A DNA stretch of 64,000 nt from Micrasema longulum. Its lineage: Eukaryota; Arthropoda; Insecta; Trichoptera; Brachycentridae. Below are positions 56,741-64,000 of the stretch, piece by piece. A model generated the notes under the pieces. The model was given only the letters and a program-made list of their open reading frames with translations. It had not been told where the DNA came from and ran no database searches. Every line of letters begins with the position of its first letter. The first letter of the stretch is position 1. Where the stretch lies: contig JAGVSM010003660.1 of assembly GCA_022494885.1 (NCBI GenBank), positions 62,001 through 126,000 on the forward strand, read 5' to 3'. The position numbers and the translations under genes are program-made.

Positions 56741-56995
56741 CATCATCATCATCATCATCATTTATTTTCCGCACCTAATGATCCATAGGGCACTGCATTG
56801 CTATACCAATTGCAGCGTATCTTGATCATGTTTGTGACACGAGGTAAGATGATCAGTCTAATGCTTCAGGTACCAGTCTAGGGACTACGAAGCATTCTAT
56901 TGTGAAAACACCCTTTTAAATAAATATTTCATATCAACCATATCGAGAATCGAACCCGAAACCTCGTGCGTGGTAGGCAGACGCGCTGACCATAA
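56741..56995 (-). repeat. SINE C, full-length copy
   Basis: The tail appears as (CAT)7 at the left, then CACCTAATGATCCATAGGGC, GTAAGATGATCAGTCTAATG, CTATTGTGAAAACACCCTTT, and the head with B box GGGTTCGATTCTCGA-type on the minus strand and GTGCGTGGTAGGCAGACGCG on the plus. The microsatellite is part of the SINE tail and not an independent repeat. Confidence 0.8.
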
Positions 56996-57234
56996 GTAAG
57001 CAACCATTTGTTTTTTTTAATATTTTATTTTTGTAAATTTTATTCGTTCATAATTAATTTTAGTGCGCCAATATGTCTTCTTGGTCATACTGATCATCGT
57101 GGTTTCGGATGTGACAGGGTTTAAAGAACACCCAAATACAAATATAGAAAGTTTATTTCATCAATATAATAATTAAGTAGCAAAAGGGTGACTTATTTAA
57201 ACATTGTTTTTAATTACTTTTTATATTGTACTTG

Positions 57235-57870
57235 ACATTTTTTTTAATTTGATAAACGCATGCAAAATATTAAATATTTCAAAATAATCACTAAATTTAT
57301 TGGCATTTAGATGTAATCGCATTAAGGAAAAGAACTGAGCATAATTTAGCAAGCATGGGCAATCTATAACATTATTCACAATATTGTTTAGTGTGACAAC
57401 ATCAGCTACTACGCGTCTAGTTGAAAGCGAGGATATATGCAATTTTTTTAGTAACAAATCATACGATATCTCAGAAAGGGGTAGACTCATCTTAAAGTTA
57501 ACATATCGTAGGAAGTTTCTCTTGACTTTCTATCTAAGTTATCTATATTTGCATTGTAAATATGTGACCAGATTTGAGATGCATATTTTAACTGAGACCT
57601 CACCAGCGAGCAGTACAATAATTAAATTGAATTGATGCTTTTAAAATGTTTCGTATTTCTAATGACAAACCCAAGAATCGCATTGCTTTTTAGAAATCAT
57701 TTCACTGTACTGTGAAAAAGAAAGTTTTCTATTAAATATGACGCCAAGATCTTATATTGATTCAACCGGTGTTATAGCATTATTGTGTTTATATAATAGG
57801 TAGATAGTATTAGACAGTGTATGCGACTAAAACACATGTGATAACACTTTTTAACATTCAGATTTTTTTT
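57235..57870 (-). pseudogene. Jockey-like LINE, post-RT region
   Basis: From high to low: LNVKKCYHMCFSR, then DLGVIFNRKLSFSQYSEMIS, KKAMRFLGFVIRN, LVRSQLKYASQIWSHIYNAN, and finally LLLKKLHISSLSTRRVVADV, VTLNNIVNNVIDCPCLLN. These follow in the standard LINE ORF2 order after YADD, with several frame changes and stops. About 210 codons can be followed, making this one of the longer relics. The RT core and the tail are absent. Confidence 0.8.
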
Positions 57871-58150
57871 ATTATTTTTTTTATTTTATTTATTTATTTT
57901 TATTTTTTTACAATATACATATGAGGTTAAACAGAGTATTCAAAAAATAAAGGGTAATTACATAGCAATGAAATACATATTAATAGTAAAAATAGTAAAC
58001 AAAATATCCCACAAAGACATGGCCTGTTCGTGGCTATACAAGAAAATGTTAATGAATTTTTGCTCCTATAATAAATAGACAGTTATAATATGTTTGTGTA
58101 ACATAAGAAAGATAAAATAAAATATACTGAAAAGGTTATGTCGTATTTTT
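57871..58150 (-). repeat. Retroelement 3' end with A/T tail
   Basis: On the minus strand GCCACGAACAGGCCATGTCT and TTGTGGGATATTTTG lead to an A-rich tail at 57871-57910 (complement of TTTATTATTTTTTTTATTTT). The CTTTGTGGG block is shared with 23080-23105 and 35660-35690. No coding. Confidence 0.4.
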
Positions 58151-58261
58151 AAAAATATAATTTTATATAATATAAAAAAACAAAAATATTCCTTATTATT
58201 AAAGGGCAACAAAATATATCATAGAAAATAATCGACTGTTTTATTTTGTAGTCATAGATTA

Positions 58262-58546
58262 ATTTTCTTATTGAATAGAAAATTAAAACTTAACAAAATT
58301 AGACTTCCATTTAGGAAAAAGGCAAAGTCACAAAATTCAATTTTATTTAAAGCAATTAAAAAGTATTACGAAATGGAAAAAAATATTTATGAAGAAAAAA
58401 ACATGTCAAAATTTAAAATAATGGTCAAGACATATGTGATAAACAATTTATAAATTAAATATATTTGCAATGTTATTATTAGAACACACATAACAATATG
58501 TATGATATGTGTGCCCTACTTTAAGATTTAAATAAATAAAAATATA
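58262..58546 (+). pseudogene. LINE C-terminus and 3' UTR
   Basis: NRKLKLNKIRLPFRKKAKSQ, NSILFKAIKKYYEMEKNIYE, SKFKIMVKTYVINNL and a stop at 58451-58453. The pattern ...P..R...QNS...K..K.Y..... is the LINE C-terminal end. The 3' UTR has AGAACACACATAACAATATG and ATATGTGTGCCCTAC and an AAATAAATAAA tail. The same UTR is at 955-1075. Confidence 0.65.
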
Positions 58547-59474
58547 TTGGAATGGAAAATCGCTATCTACTTTATTTAGAGCTTTGCTAATGGGGAAGTA
58601 ATCTCGCGACGCGATCGCACTATAGGTAATCAGGTACGTCAATGTCCCTGTTTCCTCGCTATCAACGAATAGCATAACGAGACATTTTGCGACGTAGGTG
58701 AAATTAATTAGCGTAAAATTGGACGCTTTCAATATCAACTGGATGGTACTCGCTAATACTATTGAAAATTTCAGTCTACATAACAAGGTAACGCTGAAAG
58801 GAAAGATTAATACGTATTGTAATTACATTTCTGGCCGTCGCATCGCTTGCTAAGAATTGATTTCTTTAGTTCACGCGTTCTGTAATTAGCGCTTTCATTG
58901 TATCGTGATGAACATTTCTTTTCAGATCGTCAAAGCTATAAATCAACTACAGTTAATTTGAGAAATGCGTCAGGTCAATTTGTGGACCAATAATGCTATC
59001 GATTACCAATTTGCTAATGTTACCTATTAGTTTACAATTTATTCACTTAGATTCACTTCCAGTATATCTTCTTGTCTAATTCATTACTTTTACTTAATCT
59101 AGTACTTCACTATGTTATTGAATTTACCTTTAACTCTACATTGTTTACAAACAATATATAATTATCTTTTGTTCTACTTTCTATTTATTATAAATAAATT
59201 AATATTGGTGTTTTCAAAATGATGTCCGTTTTATTATTTTATTTTATTAAATTTATCGACAGAGTCCATCTTAAACTTAACATCATAACAAGATGTTATA
59301 ATATACACTAACGTTGAAACGGAACAATGAAGAAAAACAGATACAAATACAAAGGTCAGATCCAGGAGTAGCATCCAGGAATATAAATAAAATTTGCGGG
59401 GAATATCTCGAATGTAATTATTTTTTGTTTTGAAATTTATTACAGAGGTTATTTATTTTACACCTAAATAATCA
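58547..59474. other. No gene seen
   Basis: Moderately AT-rich. A 112-codon minus-strand frame at 58448-58786 overlaps the LINE tail and has no recognisable domain. No repeat family is identified. Confidence 0.3.
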
Positions 59475-59595
59475 GGGCTGGTATTCTGAACGGGATTGCG
59501 CGCGAAGAGATCGCTCTTTTAGCGTGTATTTAGTACGTAAATACGGGTTAAAAATGCTTTTTCTACGCGCGCTTTTGCGTTCAGAATACCACCCC
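59475..59595. mobile_element. MITE, 121 bp, TIR GGGCTGGTATTCTGAACG
   Basis: Left end GGGCTGGTATTCTGAACGGG and, on the complement, right end GGGGTGGTATTCTGAACGCA are inverted repeats that extend to a GCGCGCG block. Non-coding. Flanks are TCA at the left and AGG at the right, with no firm target duplication. The superfamily is not assigned. Confidence 0.8.
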
Positions 59596-59624
59596 AGGTT
59601 TTGATTTTCGTTAATCAGTTAAAT

Positions 59625-59710
59625 CTGGGTAGAAGTGTCTGGAAACTATAATTAGTCATGTGATAACCTAAGGAGAAAATTCCATTATTTCTGAATCTAA
59701 AATCTATGAG
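59625..59710 (+). repeat. Repeat H, second copy
   Basis: Matches 28325-28430 in the same orientation over about 85 bases with scattered substitutions (CTGGGTAGAAGTGTCTGGAA). Confidence 0.6.
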
Positions 59711-59814
59711 CTATCATTTGTTTTATCTGTTATTTTATATTTTTTTGCCCAAAGGTATGTAACATAAATTAATATCTCATATCATCATCATACTCATATC
59801 ATCATATTTCCATG

Positions 59815-60235
59815 TCCGCACCCTAGTTGGATTATATGGTATCCACGAAGAGCCTCCATGCATCTCTATCGGCTGCCAACTCCTGCGCGTCCTTTTAAGT
59901 CAGGTTCTCGTCCCGGAGTTCTGACGCAAACTCCTAAAGAAACAGTCAGCAGTGGACGTCCAGGACGTCGAAAACCTGAGGCCTTGTAAAGTCCCCCTCC
60001 AGATCTCTACCTCGTTGCGGCGAGGATGTTTGAGTACTTCAATGATTCACCAAACTATGCTGGCGGTAGTTACTACCGAAAGAGGCCCCCGTGCCAGACA
60101 GGTCGGTGTTGACCATGCCCGGTGTTGACGAGGCCCATGCCTGTGTGGGTAGGTTGAGCCTACCTCAGGGGTAAAAAGGCATTTGCCCGCAGATCTCAGG
60201 TCTCGAGACCGTTGGGCTAATCACCTAACCTTCTA
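59815..60235 (-). pseudogene. LINE C-terminal relic (same family as 41105-41345)
   Basis: The minus strand ends KDAQELAADRDAWRLFVDTI, a stop, SN, with GGGTGCGGACATGG after it, matching the plus-strand copy at 41.2 kb. A Trp codon before KDAQ has become a stop. Upstream, to about 60235, GC-richer sequence (CAACACCGACCTGTCTGGCA) probably belongs to the same element, but its frame is lost. Confidence 0.7.
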
Positions 60236-60567
60236 AAAATCTATTGATTACTAAGCCCCCACAATATCTAACATGGTTTTAAAAAAATATTTCCAACGTG
60301 GAAAACATTTATGCCTTTCGAAGATATTCATCAATGAATATTACGGTTTTTAATCTAGTCTTTGTTAATCTCTTGCATAATCCCTTCTCAAAAATGATTT
60401 TTTTCTCTGTTGCAATTAATTTCAACGTGTATTGTGTTTATAATGACCTATTATTCGAAAATTTGAATACCCATTGAATATTACACTGACTACCTACATT
60501 TAGAGTGTGCCAGTACCACACTGAACTTTGAATTAATTTTAACAATGAACTTTCACATAACTTCCCA

Positions 60568-61590
60568 GTTCAAAAAGGCGTTAGACAGGGTTGCATTTTG
60601 TCTCCAGTCTTGTTTAATAAATATGGTGAATATATCATTCGAAAGGCACTTAACGGCTGGACAAGTAAGTTCACAATTGGAGAAAGAAAGTTATCCAACC
60701 TGAGGTATGCTGATGACACCACACTTATTGCATCGTCAGATTGAAATGAAATAACTAATTAACCCAATAGATGATGATAGTTCAGACCTGGGACTCTCAA
60801 TGAATATGAGCAAAACTAAGATGATCATTGATCGAGCTAATAAAGTAGCACCATTATCCTTATTGCGCAAATTAGAAAGAGTCAACAATTTTATTTATCT
60901 AGGTTCTCTCATCAGCGATGGTGGTGGGTGTGAAGGTGAAATACGGCGACGTATAGGTATTACCAAAAGTGCAATGAGTCGGCTGGTGAAGATTTGGAAG
61001 AATCGCAGTATAACCATTAATACCAAAAAGAGACTGGTGAGGCCTTGGTTTTCTCATACCCGTATGCAGAGACAAACCTTAAGGTGAGGAGAGTACATTC
61101 TATTGTCTTCACCTTCGGGTTATTCTCAGCATTTGAAATTAGAATGTACTTTCCTCACCTTAAGTTTTGTCTCTGCATACGGGTATCAGTGTTCATGTTC
61201 GGTGTGGAGTGTTGGACACAGAGGGAATCTGAAAATAAAAAATCGAAACTCTCGAAATGTGGTGTTGGCGTTTGCATGCATCTACACTCCAGGAACTGGA
61301 CATTGGAGAAAGACTAACATCCATGTGCGAGAAAAGAATGCTGTAGTTCTTGGGACATATTTCCAGGGGGAACTCTGATAGTTTGGAGAAAATTATTCTC
61401 CTGGAAAGTGTCGAAGGGACATGGTCGCGTGGACGTCAACCGACAAGATAGAGCGGCATAGTCTCTGAATTATCAGAATCATCACTGACGAATGCCTATA
61501 GAAAAGCACAAACCGTTTAAGATGGAGGGAGACTGTCCATAGACGAGCCATCCCTGGAGTCAAGCGTAATCCCCATCTTCAGACATGAAG
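60568..61590 (+). pseudogene. RTE-like LINE, RT to C-terminus, with a MITE inside
   Basis: VQKGVRQGCILSPVLFNKYG (RT block B), then LSNLRYADDTTLIASSD with an intact YADD at 60706-60717, a stop, and MSKTKMIIDRANKV, ERVNNFIYLGSLISDGGGCE, EIRRRIGITKSAMSRLVKIW. After a MITE (61057-61185) the frame resumes as VFMFGVECWTQ, then ELDIGERLTSMCEKRML and SVEGTWSRGRQPTR. The RQGC..SP..FN, YADD and YLGS.I..DG blocks identify an RTE-type element common in Lepidoptera. Stops and one base lost near 61041 show it is dead. Confidence 0.85.
61057..61185. mobile_element. 129-bp MITE inserted in the RTE relic
   Basis: The terminal inverted repeats of about 46 bp start TACCCGTATGCAGAGACAAA on each side and differ at about two positions. 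TCA flanks it on both sides (61054-61056 and 61186-61188), a 3-bp target duplication, and removing the element plus one TCA restores the LINE reading frame order. A 3-bp duplication is seen in PIF/Harbinger elements, but the termini do not settle the superfamily. Confidence 0.9.
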
Positions 61591-62387
61591 CACGGATTGA
61601 AGAGAGAATACCACACTGCACACTGTACACATTACTCGGATACATTACTTGTGTATTATTTAGTCTAATTGGCGGTTAAAATGTTTCATATAAATCGTTG
61701 GTCGTGGCTGCTCCGCTTCTACCCTTTATTTATAGATCTCGCTTTGGATAGATATATTGCACGCTAAGTTTTACGCTCCTTTTACAATACACCGATATTT
61801 TCGGGGCCCTGCACGTAAATGGCAAAACTAAAGCTTGATCTCCGAATTACCGGCTCTAAACTATTGCGCTCCCCTTTGTCAAAAATTTGCCGCGCTAACA
61901 CAGACTACGGAGGTTTGGCCACAGGTCTGTGAAGGTTTTTATCAATTTGAGCGTTAATCGGGACGATTACCCCCCCGTGCTGATTTCCTAGCATGTGATA
62001 CTGTTTATGCATTCTGAAATAATACAGTGCAGGCGTAGATAGGTATTAACTGCGTCTCAATTAAGTCACGATCTATTTCTATTGACATATTTCAATCTCA
62101 GTCGAATAAATAGTTTTTTTATAACAAATTGTCGTTAGGTATTTTTTCTCTTGTTTTAATTCTGCCCGTATTTAGACGAATTATTATTAATATAAAAAAT
62201 ATAATTATTTCAATTACTTTTAAAATATTGATTTAATAATTGCAGTGACAAATTTGTTGATGCATCTTTACGAATTATGGTCTAGAAAACATAAGTAAAG
62301 CGCGAAAATATAAGGACAGTTAATAATTATTAATAATTTTTTTCTTTAGTATGTGTTATGGATGATTTTACAATATTAAAAATACAA
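61591..62387. other. No gene seen
   Basis: 61680-61990 is moderately GC-rich (for example ATTACCCCCCCGTGCTGATT) without a recognisable gene or repeat. The rest is AT-rich. Confidence 0.3.
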
Positions 62388-63060
62388 CTACTACTACTAC
62401 CATCACGCCATTTCATCACCTAGGCAGAGAGAATGGACCGCCACACACGTCTATCCTCGTATATATTCCTAGCTTCTTCCACATTCATACATCTAGTCAT
62501 ACATGCCCTTTGGTTCTATCTGCTTTTGACATGACTAGACTTAAGATTTCAGTTTATCTGATCATGCCACGTCTTCCTTGGTTGTCCTCGTTTCACGTTA
62601 CCTTTCGCCATATTTACTTGTTTTACCATTCTTTCGTCGTCCATTTGTTCTACATGACCAAACCATCTCAGACACTCTTTCTTAATCTTATCAATTAAAC
62701 TTGACTCAGATTTACACTCTCGCCTGATTTCATCATTCGTAACCCTGCCATACGTTGATTTCCCACACATTCGCCTATAAGATCGCATTTCAACTACGTT
62801 CACTCGGCTTTCATCTTTTCCGTGCCAGTTCCATGTTTCACTTTCTTACATAAGTGTTGGGACTAAAACTCCATTGTGCACTGCCAGTTTAGCTTCGATT
62901 GACATATTTTTAGCAGCAATTACTGTGCTTAGTGCGCCGTTCATTTTGTTGCCCGCATTCCCTCTCCTTTCAAAATCTTTTTCTACTCTTTCATCTCTTG
63001 AAAATATGCTTCACACGAATTCTTCTACTTGTTCAAGACATCGTTGTTTACAAGTATACC
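62388..63060 (-). pseudogene. RTE-like LINE C-terminus (second family)
   Basis: From high to low: QVEEFV, a stop, GNAGNKMNGALSTVIAAKNM, SIEAKLAVHNGVLVPTLM, a one-base shift, SETWNWHGKDESRVNVVEMR, SYRRMCGKSTYGRVTNDEIR, ECLRWFGHVEQMDDERMVKQ, KRGQPRKTWHDQI. The NGVLVPTLMYG.E.W and LRWFGHVERM blocks are characteristic. It ends in a (TAG)4-like tail (CTACTACTACTACC at about 62388-62402). Long but with a stop and a frameshift. Plus-strand frames here are shadows. Confidence 0.85.
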
Positions 63061-63312
63061 TTTAAAAATACAAACCTTTAATTAAAATGTTTCAATAAAT
63101 TAAAATAATTGGTCAATGTAGTTTTTTCTATTAATTAATTAATTTATTTATTCATTCAAAATTACGAAATTACAAAATTAAGGTTTTTTAGGCTATGCCC
63201 GTGTCAAGCCATAATAATTAACAATAAAAATACATAGTAAAATTAATTAGATTAAATTTTCATGACATATGATGCAATAGAATAACAATCTAGAAAAAAA
63301 GGTACAAGTAAT
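63061..63312. other. AT-rich spacer, no gene
   Basis: Contains a TTAATTAATTAATTTATTTA run near 63133. Nothing else recognised. Confidence 0.3.
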
Positions 63313-63803
63313 CTTCTTCTTCTTATGGTTCCTCTCCCCGATGGAGGTTGGAAATCATCATTGCGATTCTTACTTTATTGGCAGCTGCCCTGAACAAGGA
63401 CTGAGTGCTGCAATGGAACCAGTCGCGCAAGTTTTTAAGCCAAGAGATGCGCCTTCTACCTGCACTGCGTCTCCCTTCAATCTTTCCCCGTAGAATGACT
63501 TGTAAAATTTTATATTTTTCGCCTCTCATCACATGCCCAAAGTACTCAATTTTTCTTTTCTTTATAGTCTTCAGTACCTCTTTATCTTTTTCCATCCGTC
63601 GGAGAACATCATCGTTTCGGACTCTATCCACCCAGGAGATTTTTAATATCCTCCTGTAGCACCACATTTCAAAGGCTTCGATCTTTTTTGAAGTGTTTTG
63701 GGTGAGTGTCCATGTTTCGACGCCGTAAAAAAGTACTGAGAAGACGTAACATCGAGTAATGCGCATTCGGAGGTCTAAATTAAAGTCTACTGCAAAGAAG
63801 TAT
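63313..63803 (-). pseudogene. RTE/BovB-like LINE, open C-terminal domain with target duplication
   Basis: A 147-codon open frame (63323-63766), extended upstream to about 63795 by NLDLR in frame. Blocks: MRITRCYVFSVLFYGVETWT, KKIEAFEMWCYRRILKISWV, DRVRNDDVLRRM, KRKIEYFGHVMRGEKYKILQ, GRRRISWLKNLRDWF, FRAAANKVRIAMMISNLHRG. The tail is (AAG)n at the low-coordinate end. AAGTAAT at 63306-63312 and 63804-63810 is a likely target duplication. It is 5'-truncated and has no RT domain, so the open frame reflects youth and not function. Confidence 0.9.
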
Positions 63804-63914
63804 AAGTAATAAATAATAAATTTTCAAAGAATACAATGCAAAAAAGATAATCAGAACTAATTTTTAAAATATAAATTATACAAATTAAGATTAACTAAGA
63901 TTGTTCATGACTCC

Positions 63915-63990
63915 CGAGGAGGTGAAATCCAGTTGTTTGGCTACGAACATTTGGACAAACTCAAAAACTGTATACAAATTAAGATTCACA
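63915..63990 (-). repeat. Repeat A, 3' end
   Basis: The complement of ACTCCCGAGGAGGTGAAATC, CAGTTGTTTGGCTACGAACA, TTTGGACAAACTC matches the 3' end of the unit at 6810-6883. The copy runs off or stops near the window end. Confidence 0.65.
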
Positions 63991-64000
63991 CATAATCAAA

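Noticed and set aside
56741..56761. Independent ATC microsatellite
   Set aside because: The run is the 3' tail of SINE C; shorter versions sit at the same place in other copies.
62510..63065. Plus-strand frames near 62.5-63.0 kb
   Set aside because: They overlap a well-supported minus-strand LINE C-terminus.
63405..63659. 84-codon plus-strand frame
   Set aside because: Antisense shadow of the RTE/BovB frame at 63323-63766.
1..64000. A multi-gene defence or biosynthetic system
   Set aside because: No set of linked intact genes is visible on either strand; all recognisable coding traces are transposable element relics.

Overview
The window looks like insect nuclear DNA, most likely from a moth or butterfly, although no host gene is present to fix the order. 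It is AT-rich (roughly two thirds A+T) and has no recognisable multi-exon host gene, no operon-like packing, no rRNA and no functional tRNA gene. Almost everything that can be named is a decayed mobile element. The lepidopteran leaning is an inference from the mix of tRNA-derived SINEs, RTE/BovB-like and Jockey/CR1-like LINE relics and one mariner fragment.

Layout. 0-9 kb: a CR1/Jockey-like LINE tail, a mariner 5' half, two LINE reverse-transcriptase relics and an 860-bp terminal-inverted-repeat element (family T) carrying a SINE. 9-13 kb: mostly unique AT-rich DNA, a duplicated block of about 100 bp, and one unexplained 137-codon reading frame at 12.5-13.0 kb. 13.5-22 kb: several LINE C-termini in both orientations, a short Penelope-like (PLE-like) hairpin element, SINEs, and a sequence at 18.1 kb shaped like a recursive splice site. 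22-30 kb: mostly unannotated. 30-34 kb: nested insertions, with SINE C inside element T and SINE D plus a LINE tail inside a second TIR element. 35-42 kb: SINEs, a near-perfect 113-bp-arm inverted repeat at 37.5 kb, a SINE disrupted by a 196-bp insert with a 14-bp target duplication, a MITE, and an inverted pair of repeat A. 42-52 kb: LINE tails, GC-rich islands, more PLE-like hairpins, a LINE with an inverted 5' segment, and repeat A in tandem. 52-64 kb: LINE tails, a SINE-in-SINE nest, an inverted PLE-like pair, two MITEs (one inside an RTE element) and three RTE-like relics.

How the parts relate. LINE and SINE 3' tails with target duplications show that reverse-transcribing elements built much of the region. 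At least four SINE families (A-D) share tRNA-like heads with a B box near the consensus GGTTCGANNCC and differ in their bodies. Several hairpin motifs with a CTGANGA...GAAA layout recur in PLE-like copies and could be hammerhead ribozyme relics. The most unusual structures are the 113-bp-arm hairpin with a coding-like arm, the recurring hammerhead-like motif, the mobile and multi-conformation repeat A, and the recursive splice site candidate. None of these could be tested here by folding, alignment or database search.
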